This document shows, piece by piece, positions 8,251 through 16,508 of a stretch of 64,000 nucleotides of DNA. The position numbers and the translations under genes were made by a program. Each line of letters starts with the position of its first letter. The first letter of the stretch is position 1. Location of the stretch: NCBI RefSeq assembly GCF_003967535.1, contig NZ_BIFR01000001.1:1107493-1171492 (forward strand), in the 5' to 3' direction. Origin of the DNA: Tengunoibacter tsumagoiensis (GTDB lineage Bacteria > Chloroflexota > Ktedonobacteria > Ktedonobacterales > Ktedonobacteraceae). A model generated the notes under the pieces. It saw only the letters and a program-made list of their open reading frames with translations. It had not been told where the DNA came from and ran no database searches.

Positions 8251-9549
8251 ATGTCATGTGTGTTTGTCGTCGATGCCAACCGCACACCGCTTGATCCGGT
8301 CCATCCTGGTCGGGCGCGGTGGTTGCTCAAACAGAAAAAGGCAGCAATCCTGCGCCGTTATCCGTTCACCATTCTCCTGAAAACGGAACACACGGACGAA
8401 CCAGGGCAGCTCTTGCGCCTGAAAATCGATCCTGGGTCAAAGACCACTGGGATCGCCGTCGTGAATGATACAACGGGTCAGGTGGTGTTTGCTGCGGAAG
8501 TCCACCATCGTGGACAGGTCATCAAAAAGCGTCTGGATGATCGTCGAGGCGTTCGTCGTTCTCGTCGCCAACGCAAAACGCGATATAGACCGGCGCGATG
8601 GGCCAATCGACGGAAGAAAGAGGGCTGGCTGGCTCCCTCCATTGAGAGTCGCATCCATAACGTGATAACCTGGGTGAATCGCATTCGTCGGTGGTGTCCC
8701 ATTGGGGCCATCAGTCAAGAACTGGTGAAGTTTGACCTGCAAAAGATGGAGCATCCGGAAATCACAGGCAGAGAATACCAGCAAGGCACCCTTTACGGCT
8801 ATGAGTTGAGGGAATATCTGCTGCAAAAATGGCAACGGCGCTGTAGTTACTGCCAACAAGAGAACGTGCCTTTGCAGGTGGAACATATTGTGCCGCGAGC
8901 CAAAGGTGGCACAAACCGAGCCAGTAATGTGTGCCTCGCGTGTGATGCCTGCAATAAAGCGAAGGGGACACAGGATCTGGCGGTCTTTCTGGCAAAGAAA
9001 CCCGACCTGCTCAAAAAGATCCAGGCTCAGGCCAAAGCCCCCTTGAAGGATGCGGCAGCCGTCAACGCGACGAGATGGCACCTCTATCAACGCCTAAAAG
9101 CAACAGGATTGCCCATCGAATGTGGATCAGGCGGACTGACGAAGTACAACCGGACCCAACGGGGTTTGGAGAAAACCCACTGGTTGGATTCCTGCTGTGT
9201 GGGTATGAGCACCCCTAAACTCCTGGGCACAACACACGTTCGTCCGTTATTCATCCAGGCGATGGGGCATGGCAGTCGCCAAATGTGTGTGACGGATGCC
9301 ACCGGTTTTCCCAAACAGCACAAGGCCCGTTGTAAGCATTCTTTCGGCTACCAAACAGGCGATATCGTCAAAGCCATCATTCCCAAGGGGAAGTATCGAG
9401 GAACCTATGAGGGGCGCATCATCATTCGGCATCGTCCCAGTTTTCGCCTTGGCACCTTTGATGTGCATCCACAGTACCTGCGTTGCATTCATCGTGCTGA
9501 CGGTTTTCGCTACGCACAGAAAGGAGACGGCAATTCCTCCCACCCCTGA
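8251..9549 (+). CDS. iscB: RNA-guided nuclease IscB
   Basis: OMEGA nuclease, the ancestor type of Cas9, 432 residues. Domains in order: PLMP-like N-terminus (VDANRTPLDPVHPGRARWLL), RuvC-I with Asp60 in LKIDPGSKTTG, arginine-rich bridge helix (about 98-118), RuvC-II with Glu157 in ISQELVKFD, HNH (about 198-238) with Cys198/Cys201, His212 in VEHIVPRAKGG and CDAC-NKAKG, then RuvC-III with His310 and Asp313 in HWLDSCC, and a C-terminal TAM/target-binding region. All catalytic positions are kept, so the enzyme is predicted active. ATG 8251 has GGAG upstream (TTAGGAGATCCC). Short genes of the TnpB type can be excluded by the HNH insert. Confidence 0.95.
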   Translation: MSCVFVVDANRTPLDPVHPGRARWLLKQKKAAILRRYPFTILLKTEHTDEPGQLLRLKIDPGSKTTGIAVVNDTTGQVVFAAEVHHRGQVIKKRLDDRRGVRRSRRQRKTRYRPARWANRRKKEGWLAPSIESRIHNVITWVNRIRRWCPIGAISQELVKFDLQKMEHPEITGREYQQGTLYGYELREYLLQKWQRRCSYCQQENVPLQVEHIVPRAKGGTNRASNVCLACDACNKAKGTQDLAVFLAKKPDLLKKIQAQAKAPLKDAAAVNATRWHLYQRLKATGLPIECGSGGLTKYNRTQRGLEKTHWLDSCCVGMSTPKLLGTTHVRPLFIQAMGHGSRQMCVTDATGFPKQHKARCKHSFGYQTGDIVKAIIPKGKYRGTYEGRIIIRHRPSFRLGTFDVHPQYLRCIHRADGFRYAQKGDGNSSHP

Positions 9550-9576
9550 ACGGGTGGGTACCTTTGCCGCATTATC

Positions 9577-9897
9577 ATGGAAGATTTTATTCAGGTTGCG
9601 CAAGAAGAGGATGTCGCTGAGGGAAAGCTTTTGCCCTTAGTTGTTGAGGGAGAGTTGATCTGTCTCGCACGTTATGAGGGGCAGATCTATGCTTTTACAG
9701 ATAACTGTACCCATATCAGTGGCCCTCTTAACGAGGGTGGGTTAGAAGGTTGCGCGATTACCTGTCCCTGGCATCGCGCCCAGTTTGATGTGCGCACCGG
9801 TAAAGTGTTGCGTGGACCAGCACGACAGGATCTGATGACCTATCCCGTTAAGGTTGCGAATGGGTCGATCTATATCAGCCTGCCACCGGAAGAGTGA
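9577..9897 (+). CDS. Rieske [2Fe-2S] ferredoxin
   Basis: Small soluble Rieske protein of 106 residues, similar to ferredoxin subunits of non-heme dioxygenases and to NirD. Cluster ligands are Cys44 and His46 (CTHISGPL) and Cys63 and His66 (CPWHRAQF). It has no membrane segment. Such genes often close Chloroflexi suf operons, so it was likely co-transcribed with sufU before the IscB element entered. No good ribosome site precedes ATG 9577; the original one was possibly in the purine-rich sufU end, now 1.6 kb away. Confidence 0.92.
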   Translation: MEDFIQVAQEEDVAEGKLLPLVVEGELICLARYEGQIYAFTDNCTHISGPLNEGGLEGCAITCPWHRAQFDVRTGKVLRGPARQDLMTYPVKVANGSIYISLPPEE

Positions 9898-9905
9898 AGG
9901 CTAGT

Positions 9906-9936
9906 ATGATGGCGGTGGTGAGCCAATCCGTGTAGT
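9906..9936. repeat. Dispersed repeat, copy 1 (before GNAT gene)
   Basis: ATGATGGCGG then TGGTGAGCCAATCCGTGTAGT. A near-identical direct copy lies at 10745-10774, so the two flank the acetyltransferase gene. The same core (ATGATGGCCG..GG.GA.CCAATCCG) occurs at 16232, at the edge of the palindromic repeat block. Confidence 0.6.
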
Positions 9937-10062
9937 ACTTGATGCAACGAAACCAGTGTCTTGTACCTCACATTTTACGTGATCTCAGAGTAGAGGTGCT
10001 TGTCCACGAAGAGGGAGATGAAGTAGAATAAGGCACAAAATAACGTGCGACGGAGAAAAGAT

Positions 10063-10566
10063 ATGCCTGTCCTTATTCGACCATTGAGACAAGACGACGA
10101 GCCATTTCTCTGGCAAATGCTTTATTATGCTGCTCATATGCAAGAAGATGGCGAGACCTCCTCTGGTGCAGCGAAGACCAGTCCTGGGTTACAGAAATAT
10201 GTTCAGGGATGGGGACGCGAGACCGATATGGGAGTCCTTGCGTTGCACCCACACGACCAGCGCCCGCTAGGGGCTGCCTGGATTCGCCTGCTTGTCGAGG
10301 AAAAGAAGATGTCTCCCTTGATTCCTCATGGTATCCCAGAACTCGCGATAGCTGTTTTGCCAGACCTGCTGGGACAGGGAATAGGCACGCAGTTGCTCAA
10401 GCATCTTCTGGAAGAGGCCAGCAAGGTCTATCCAGCGGTGATATTAAGCGTTCGGACAAATAATCCCGCCCGAAACCTCTACGAGCGGATGGGTTTTGAA
10501 ATGGTGGATACCGCTCGCAACCGGGTAGGAAGCGAATCATTTGTGATGATCATGCGGTTCCACTAA
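10063..10566 (+). CDS. GNAT-family N-acetyltransferase
   Basis: Acetyl-CoA-dependent acetyltransferase of 167 residues; acceptor unknown. ELAIAVLPDLLGQGIGTQLLKHLLEEA carries the V/I-x-P then Q-x-x-G-x-G pyrophosphate-binding motif A, and NPARNLYERMGFE is motif B. The start is placed at ATG 10063 because CGGAGAAAAG lies before it; an upstream GTG at 10045 would add six residues without a ribosome site. It stands alone between two direct repeats (9906 and 10745). Confidence 0.88.
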   Translation: MPVLIRPLRQDDEPFLWQMLYYAAHMQEDGETSSGAAKTSPGLQKYVQGWGRETDMGVLALHPHDQRPLGAAWIRLLVEEKKMSPLIPHGIPELAIAVLPDLLGQGIGTQLLKHLLEEASKVYPAVILSVRTNNPARNLYERMGFEMVDTARNRVGSESFVMIMRFH

Positions 10567-10744
10567 CAAGACAAGAGGATCCTTCTGCTCACCTGGCCAG
10601 CCATCATGCTCTTTTCCTTTGCAGTGTTGGGATGGTTGCTCATTCCTGGCCCGCCATTGGTGTACGTTGTGACGCATCCTTTCCATCGAACGAAGAATGC
10701 CTCTCTTCCCTTTTCCCTCAAGGTCTCTTGCCCGGTGGTCATTC

Positions 10745-10774
10745 ATGATGGCCGAGGTGAGCCAATCCGTCTAG
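10745..10774. repeat. Dispersed repeat, copy 2 (after GNAT gene)
   Basis: Direct copy of the 9906 repeat, differing at about four positions. Apart from this repeat, the 297 bases between 10567 and 10863 show no gene or terminator. Confidence 0.6.
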
Positions 10775-10863
10775 TTCCATCCTCCTGAGCACCCTGGGGG
10801 ATATCGGATTGCTTCCTTCAATGAACATATGCCACCATCATGGGCCCACCCTTCAGCCCGAAA

Positions 10864-11328
10864 TTAAGAGCGCGTTTGCACCACATAGCGACCCTGAAAA
10901 GCGACCGCCACACTATCATGCTGGCGTATTTCGGAAAAGACTTCCAGTCTGGCCCTGCCGCGCTGTTGCAGTGTCTGTGAAAAGCGTGCAATCTGAGCCG
11001 CCCCGGGTCTGGAGCAGAAAGCGGAAAAATCCTCGCATACAGGTACCAGATATTGGCAGCGACTATCTTGAATGACAATATCGCCCTCGACCCCTAACTC
11101 GCGCAAAATAAACCAGAGTAGACCCCAACCAGAGAGTGTCACCAGCGTATTTAAGCTCCCTGCAAAAGCCGTTCCAAAGAGATTTTTATTCTCTTGCAAT
11201 GGGGCAGCCAGGCGGAGTCCTCTTTCCCCATAGTCGGCTGCCGTAAATTGCATGTGGCGTGTAATGGGAATTGTCCTATATATAATGGCCTGCAACTCGT
11301 GTAAGCTCTCTTGCATGATATTCTCCAT
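10864..11328 (-). CDS. YiiD C-terminal-domain thioesterase-like protein
   Basis: Hotdog-fold protein of 154 residues. LRLAAPLQENKNLFGTAFAGSLNTLVTLSGWGLLW is the YiiD_C signature (NKNxxGTAFAGSL), and VIQDSRCQYLVPVCEDFSAFC is the second sheet. In the family it is expected to hydrolyse an acyl-thioester; substrate unknown. The visible start is ATG 11328. Its leader carries an omega-RNA-like structured segment (11338-11412), which makes its expression unusual. Confidence 0.8.
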   Translation of the reverse strand: MENIMQESLHELQAIIYRTIPITRHMQFTAADYGERGLRLAAPLQENKNLFGTAFAGSLNTLVTLSGWGLLWFILRELGVEGDIVIQDSRCQYLVPVCEDFSAFCSRPGAAQIARFSQTLQQRGRARLEVFSEIRQHDSVAVAFQGRYVVQTRS

Positions 11329-11337
11329 TTTGAACGG

Positions 11338-11412
11338 AGTTCAGACGAACTGAACTGAGTCTGGTCAGGTGCAGGCTTGCCGAAACAAGCCCCCGTCATT
11401 GACCCTGACAGG
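11338..11412 (-). ncRNA. Orphan omega-RNA-like (HEARO-like) segment in thioesterase leader
   Basis: On the minus strand, a GGCTTG-TTTCG-CAAGCC hairpin followed by TG....TGACCAGACT (11391 down to 11358) matches the 5' core of the omega RNA at about 8020-8053 in two exact blocks, GCAAGCCTG and TGACCAGACT. TGACCAGAC (11367-11359) pairs with GTCAGGGTCA (11409-11400); the same role is filled by a different sequence in the full omega RNA, so the helix seems kept by covariation. A perfect 7-bp hairpin (AGTTCAG/CTGAACT, 11338-11356) follows, then the ATG at 11328. No iscB or its remnant is adjacent. It may be a relic, a solo element or a recruited leader RNA. Confidence 0.55.
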
Positions 11413-11623
11413 GTTTGTTTAAGAGCCTCACTCTGGAGTCTAGCACATTTGAATCCCTTTACGGAAGTGTTTAAGTGACTATTGAGAATATTTACGTAAG
11501 AGAATGTATAATTTGGTAAGAAATTACGGTATATTTTCTTCCAGGCAATAATGGATGCAATGGACGGATAGGAAATGAAGCGAGCTAGAGAAATTTCTCT
11601 AGCTCTTGTGTTAATTGCTCCAT

Positions 11624-12085
11624 TCAATCGTTTGGTTCCGTTTGCTCAATAGCCTGTTGCCAGCGTTGAAGTTTGACCTCCTGGCTGGAGCGAGCCGAGA
11701 GCTCTGGGAGCGCCTGGACCAGCTCAAAGTTATCATCGGCTGCGATGCGATTAAAGCGTTCAAAGCCACAGCCCAGGCAGTGATGGATCAGGACATACTC
11801 GCCTTTTGGACGCAAGAAATAGCCGATTGGCTCCATTTTTGCGCCGCAGGTACTGGCTCGGTCGCCTGTGCTGAGGTCCACATGCCGTGAGTAGAGGCAG
11901 AATGGACAATGGTTCCGATGATAGCCACCTGCGGGCAGCGGACCAATAAAGCGGCGGCACTGCTTACATTTAAAGACCTCTTCGGTCGAGCGTGAATGTA
12001 CGTGCTGGCGGGTGCGGGTACGGCGATAGCGTTCCTGGCTGGCGCAAGTAGTCTGTTGCGATAATGAATGGCGTGATCTGCTCAA
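11624..12085 (-). CDS. RNHCP-domain zinc protein
   Basis: Small protein of 153 residues with the RNHCP domain. FKCKQCRRFIGP gives the first CxxC pair, HRNHCPFCLYSRHVD is the naming motif, and CGAKMEPIGYF followed by HHCLGCGFERFNRIAADDNFEL completes the domain with a further CxxC pair. Function of the family is unknown; metal binding is inferred from the cysteines. The frame begins at a TTG (12085); the first 38 residues (arginine and serine rich) are unlike the family and could be non-coding, with translation starting further in. Confidence 0.8.
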   Translation of the reverse strand: MSRSRHSLSQQTTCASQERYRRTRTRQHVHSRSTEEVFKCKQCRRFIGPLPAGGYHRNHCPFCLYSRHVDLSTGDRASTCGAKMEPIGYFLRPKGEYVLIHHCLGCGFERFNRIAADDNFELVQALPELSARSSQEVKLQRWQQAIEQTEPND

Positions 12086-12212
12086 GGGGGATCCTCTTCT
12101 TTTTCATAGCAAGTTGATTGATAGGGGTTGAAGAGCCTTCGGCCAACCGGGTGGACCGAAGGTCAATCAGGGGCTCAAAGGAGAGGATCGAACGTATTGG
12201 TAATTTAGCCAT
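11970..12212 (-). CDS. Small ORF overlapping the RNHCP gene start
   Basis: An 80-residue frame (starting MAKLPIRSIL) with a good ribosome site (AGAAGGAAT, eight bases before ATG 12212). It overlaps the first 116 bases of the RNHCP gene in another frame and resembles nothing I recognise. Either a leader peptide coupled to the RNHCP gene, or the original start of that gene put out of frame. Low confidence. Confidence 0.25.
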   Translation of the reverse strand: MAKLPIRSILSFEPLIDLRSTRLAEGSSTPINQLAMKKKRIPLEQITPFIIATDYLRQPGTLSPYPHPPARTFTLDRRGL

Positions 12213-12275
12213 AACACGGATTCCTTCTAGCTTATAGCATAAGAGACAGACAGGCACCTGAGCATAAACAAGCAA

Positions 12276-12776
12276 TCAGGTCATGTTGTCTTAAGGCGCA
12301 AAAAAGTTAGGTGAAAAGAGAGTTGGGGATGCGTAGAAGGTTCGTGGTGGAGGCTGGCAGAAAGAATAAGCCAGTATCAGAAAGAGTCTGATCTGGAGGT
12401 CGTTATCTGATCACTGTAAGTACAGGATCGTAGTACCGATTAATGAAAGTTAAAAAGCAGCCTGACCACAAACCTCTACGCGGCGTACTGCAGGAGTGTT
12501 CATCAAAAAAAAGTCCCTTCTAGTGATATAATAGATGACGTACAATACCTGATCAGTTTAACTGACAGAGTAGTAAGAAGTCAAGAGGGGTGATGACTGG
12601 TCCCATACGATCATAATACCCTGGCTTGCAGATGAGTCATGAAGGTGAGAGTATGGTTGCAGGATAATCGCATCTGTTTTGATCAGCAACCGACAATTGC
12701 GTTTTATTAACAAAGAGAATGGCTTTTGCCTTCTCCATGACCGAAGAAGAGAGTAAGTTGTAAGGAAAGGGATTCC
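12276..12776. other. Intergenic region, candidate -10 element only
   Basis: About 500 bases between divergent genes. TATAAT at 12527-12532 could serve the YdjM-type gene, but no matching -35 box is visible and the 5' UTR would be about 240 bases. Nothing else was identified. Confidence 0.3.
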
Positions 12777-13376
12777 ATGCAAGGTAAGTCGCATCTCCTG
12801 GTAGGTTTGACAGCAGGAATTGTGCTTGATAGCGCAATTCATCTCACTGGCGATCCGCTGACGATGGCCAAAACGGTTCCTCTGGCCCTTCTGATTCATA
12901 AAGCCGTCTATTATTGGTCGGTTGGTTTTGGCTCATTACTGCCCGATATTGACAATGCTCGCAGTACGATGGGACATAAGTTTGGGAAGATCAGCAAAGA
13001 GATTCAGCATCTAGCGGGGCACCGGACGCTTTTCCATAGTCTACTGGGTTTAGCGATTGGATCACTGCTTGCCATAGGGCTTGAACAGGTGGTAATCTAT
13101 CTCATGGATCTACGAGGGTTAGAATTTCCTGCGTTATTTGTAGCGGGCTCACATCTGGTTTTCTTTGGCATCTTATTTGGTTGTATTATGCATATCTTTG
13201 CAGATTCGCTAACGCTGGGTGGTGTTCCCCTCTTTTGGCCGAGCCATAAGCGCTATGGTTTTCCACCAAATCCACATATGCGTTTTCGCACAGGGACGTG
13301 GCCAGAAGGAGTAATCGTCTGGTCCTTTATGATTGTGGTTGGAATTGGTATCTGGCTCGCAGTACTTGTTGTATAA
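12777..13376 (+). CDS. YdjM-type membrane-bound metal-dependent hydrolase
   Basis: Integral membrane protein of 199 residues from the LexA-regulated YdjM hydrolase family. The expected metal-ligand motifs are present: SHLLVG at the N-terminus, SLLPDIDNARS, GHRTLFHSLLG and HIFADSLTLGGVPLFWP. Four to five hydrophobic segments lie between them. The ATG overlaps no neighbour; a GGAAAGGGATT sequence precedes it. Natural substrate unknown. Confidence 0.88.
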   Translation: MQGKSHLLVGLTAGIVLDSAIHLTGDPLTMAKTVPLALLIHKAVYYWSVGFGSLLPDIDNARSTMGHKFGKISKEIQHLAGHRTLFHSLLGLAIGSLLAIGLEQVVIYLMDLRGLEFPALFVAGSHLVFFGILFGCIMHIFADSLTLGGVPLFWPSHKRYGFPPNPHMRFRTGTWPEGVIVWSFMIVVGIGIWLAVLVV

Positions 13377-13452
13377 GGTGCATCCCAGGCTATTCAGCAT
13401 CCGAATATGACGGGATGATAGTGGCGCTATGCAGAATTGAAACATAACTATC

Positions 13453-15180
13453 ATGAAACGTTTTCACCTCCGTCTCTCTCTCTCATTGCGTACTCAGCAA
13501 CTTCTTGCCTGGCTTCTCTTACTGACGATTATGGTTGTCTATAGCATCTGGATGAGCGATCAGGCTCTCCTGCGTTATACAACCTTCCGAGCGGATGCTT
13601 TTGACCTGGGCAATATGGATCAAGCTTTCTGGAATACTATTCATGGTCGTCCTTTTCAATTTACCAACCAGGGCTCAGACAATTATGGCCCGCCCACGCG
13701 TCTGGCAACGCATGTTGAGCCAATTATCCTGCCTCTTTCGCTTCTCTATATCTTTCATGGTGATGCCAGGATCCTCCTTGTTTTTCAGACCCTGGCATTA
13801 ATGGCGGGAGCCCTCCCCGTCTTTATGCTGACGCGTAAGCACCTGCCGAGCTTTCCATTATTGGCTCCGGTGATGGCGGCCTCATATTTATTTGCTCCAG
13901 CTTTGCTGGGTCTGAACATTTTTGACTTTCACCCTGTAAGTATGGCTGCTCCCTTATTGTTATATGCAGTCTGGGCGATGGAGCAACGCAAGCATGTCTG
14001 GTTTATCATAACCTGTCTGCTGGCCTGTGCCTGTAAAGAAGATATTCCGCTTGCGGTAGCGTTGCTGGCCATACTAGCGATCTGGAAGTTTCGTATGCGC
14101 TGGACCGGGAGTATTCTGGCGTTGATTGGCCTGTTGTGGACTGCTATTGCCTTTACCGTTGTGATTCCACGCTTTTTCCCTGGCGCACAGCATAGCAACT
14201 ACTGGTATCGTTATGAAGCGCTTGGTAGCTCACCTTCGGCAGCGATTGTCAATGTTCTGTTGCATCCCTGGTTGCCATTTACGATCTTTTTGACGCTTGA
14301 TCGCATCTATTATCTCTTTAGCCTGCTGAGAAGCAGTGGTTTTCTGGCGCTTCTGGCTCCAGAGTGGTTGCTGCCGATTCTGCCGAGCCTTGCGGTCAAT
14401 ATTCTTGCAGACGGTTTTGCTTACAATAGTGGTGTTTATCACTATAATGCCGCCATTGTCCCATTCGTTGTGATTGCATCGATTCATGGATTACGTCGGT
14501 TCTTACAGCTATGGGCAGGCTGGCGAGAAGAGACGTTAGAGGGTCCACCAGCTATACAGAAACCGCTGAAAGAGACAGCTCATCTTCCTGGCGTTCAGAT
14601 CATTGTCCAGTTGGGGCGGCAGGGATGGCTGGTTCTGGTTGGAACTGGTAAAAGATTGTGGCGTGTTTCGCGCCTGAGTGAGTCAGGGCCTTTCTGGCGG
14701 GAGAGGCGGCAGAGCATGAGATTGCGCTTTGCAGAATTGGCGCGTTATTGTTCGCTCTCCATAATGTACGTGGTACTCATTGTCTGGATCGTTGGAATGA
14801 CCATGTTAAATTATTCAATCTTGACGCCCCGATTAAATATATTCTGGGCCACTCATAGTCCAGGCCTTCACGAGCAGCAGATTGAGCAGCTACTGACCAT
14901 GATACCAGCCGATGCCTCCGTCTCTGCCGGGGGGAATTTAAATCCACATCTCACTGACCGTCGTTATATAACTGTATTTCCGGAGATCACCTTCTTGACT
15001 TCCGAGCCAGGAGTGAGCAATACTGTTGAGTATGTTATTGTTGATCTCGATACCCTCTCACCTGAAGATACTAACCGTTCAGCTAATTTTGTGGACGTGT
15101 TAAACCAGTTACAGCGCTCTCATCAATATAAACTGGTGGCGCAGGCAGATGGAGTCATTCTTTTGAAGAAGGCCTCCTGA
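13453..15180 (+). CDS. DUF2079 multi-spanning membrane protein
   Basis: A 575-residue polytopic protein with roughly ten hydrophobic segments. The DUF2079 landmarks are FDLGNMDQAFWNTIHG after the first membrane segment, HVEPIILPLSLLY and FDFHPVSMAAPLLL. The family is related to GT-C glycosyltransferases such as PMT/ArnT, and the conserved acidic FDLGN motif in the first outer loop fits that. Sugar donor and acceptor are unknown. The C-terminal third after about residue 430 is a soluble domain. It follows the YdjM gene by 76 bases. Confidence 0.85.
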   Translation: MKRFHLRLSLSLRTQQLLAWLLLLTIMVVYSIWMSDQALLRYTTFRADAFDLGNMDQAFWNTIHGRPFQFTNQGSDNYGPPTRLATHVEPIILPLSLLYIFHGDARILLVFQTLALMAGALPVFMLTRKHLPSFPLLAPVMAASYLFAPALLGLNIFDFHPVSMAAPLLLYAVWAMEQRKHVWFIITCLLACACKEDIPLAVALLAILAIWKFRMRWTGSILALIGLLWTAIAFTVVIPRFFPGAQHSNYWYRYEALGSSPSAAIVNVLLHPWLPFTIFLTLDRIYYLFSLLRSSGFLALLAPEWLLPILPSLAVNILADGFAYNSGVYHYNAAIVPFVVIASIHGLRRFLQLWAGWREETLEGPPAIQKPLKETAHLPGVQIIVQLGRQGWLVLVGTGKRLWRVSRLSESGPFWRERRQSMRLRFAELARYCSLSIMYVVLIVWIVGMTMLNYSILTPRLNIFWATHSPGLHEQQIEQLLTMIPADASVSAGGNLNPHLTDRRYITVFPEITFLTSEPGVSNTVEYVIVDLDTLSPEDTNRSANFVDVLNQLQRSHQYKLVAQADGVILLKKAS

Positions 15181-15326
15181 GAAGTCAAGGGGGAGCGAGA
15201 GTCCAACGGATCGCGGAAGAACATAGCAGAGTAGATAGCAACAATGGTATAATTTATTAAAATGCAACTGATGATCATCAACTACGTTGATGAATACGAG
15301 CGTAGTTGTATTGAGAGGGAGGCAGG

Positions 15327-15827
15327 ATGCGCACTAATCCTTATCCAGAAGAGCCAGCCCGAGCACAGTCCATGGATGCAGTCTTGCAGCGTGAGCGTAT
15401 GGAGGATTTACCACCACGCGTGGTACAGCAGTCAGTGCCAGCGCCCCAGATAACAGAGAATATTTCCGATGCGGATAGTGCAGAGAATCGTCAAGAGGAG
15501 GCTCGCACAGTTCGTTATGCTATCGGCAAGTTGAATGATTTCTTGCAGTGGTTTGTGGTCGTCATGGAAGTCACATTAACGGTTCGCTTTCTTTTGATGC
15601 TCATTGGTGCGGACCCCTCGAATCTGTTTGCAGGGTTTCTCTATGCGTTGACCGATATCGTGCTCTTCCCATTTAAAAATATTGTGGCCTCAACGCCGAT
15701 TCATCTACCTAATCAGGTCTTTGAATGGCAGACCTTGATTGCCATGGCGATCTACTGGCTGGTCTTCTGGGCCATTCGTCGTTTCTTGCGTATTCTCATT
15801 ACAACTCCTGAAGAACCTGCAAATTAG
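15327..15827 (+). CDS. YggT-family membrane protein
   Basis: A 166-residue protein with a 70-residue polar N-terminus and a YggT-like domain: LNDFLQWFVVVMEVTLTVRFLLMLIGADPSN, LTDIVLFPFKN and a final membrane segment ending IRRFLRIL. YggT proteins are linked to osmotic tolerance and envelope organisation in other bacteria; the role here is unknown. GGGAGG lies directly before ATG 15327. The gene is followed by 680 bases of repeats. Confidence 0.82.
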   Translation: MRTNPYPEEPARAQSMDAVLQRERMEDLPPRVVQQSVPAPQITENISDADSAENRQEEARTVRYAIGKLNDFLQWFVVVMEVTLTVRFLLMLIGADPSNLFAGFLYALTDIVLFPFKNIVASTPIHLPNQVFEWQTLIAMAIYWLVFWAIRRFLRILITTPEEPAN

Positions 15828-16009
15828 CGTTAGCATGTTTTTGTGCTCATTCCGCGGTCGTTGTCAAGGATACAGAGATAATGCCCCTTCTCCTGCTGCC
15901 CGCGTTATAGCGTGTGCTTATTGAGAGAGGCAGGTTGTGCACAAAAACAGGAGCTCCGTTCTTCGAGGTAATTGGTAATGGCCGACAGACATGGTGTGCG
16001 GCCATTGTG

Positions 16010-16280
16010 AGTGGTGAAATGGTCCGCGGCCATCATGAATGATGGGCCTTACCTTCTCGTGCAATAAATTGCACCTTTGGAGTGATTTTGGTGCGTGAAT
16101 GGTGGAGGGGTTTTCATTGGTGATGGCCGACATGGTGCGCGGCCATCATAAATGATAGGCCCTACCCTCTCGTGCAATAAATTGCACCTTGTAAGCGATT
16201 TATCGCATATATGATGTAGGGCCTATCATTTATGATGGCCGTGGGGACCCAATCCGCCCTGTGTGCACCCTCATATGATA
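16010..16280. repeat. Palindromic repeat block A
   Basis: Contains a composite hairpin with perfect 25-bp arms, 16141-16165 and 16216-16240. Its 50-base loop itself holds two small hairpins (16172-16187, GTGCAA/TTGCAC; 16195-16206, GCGAT/ATCGC). A half-copy lies at 16020-16075. A 45-base unit in reverse orientation lies at 16232-16279. The whole block is a reverse-complement relative of block B (19281-19634), in the same internal order. No coding potential. Confidence 0.85.
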
Positions 16281-16508
16281 CCGTGTTGACCCACTCTCCC
16301 CTGTAACTCCTCGAGATATGTATCTTTGTTGCTTCCATCGATTATCTGGTCGATTGTCTACATGATCCTGTTGCATAAAATCCCTGGGAAAAACGAGGCA
16401 GAGCGCGTGCAGAGCATTTAAAAAAGAGGATTGAGCGTCGTCTGATAGTTATAAACCTACCATGGAACTGAGCAATGTGATATACTTTTCGGAGCCAGGA
16501 GGTGCAAA

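Larger units (their letters stand above)
7988..9563 (+). mobile_element. IscB (OMEGA / HEARO) element inserted in the suf operon
   Basis: The element consists of an omega RNA region (7988-8245), the iscB gene (8251-9549) and a terminal hairpin, CCCACCC with GGGTGGG, around the iscB stop (9543-9561). It separates sufU from the Rieske gene, which otherwise would directly follow. No TnpA transposase is present, as is usual for IscB loci, so movement would need a transposase in trans. Exact ends are not certain: the left end is placed right after the sufU stop and the right end between the terminal hairpin and the Rieske start at 9577. Confidence 0.75.
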
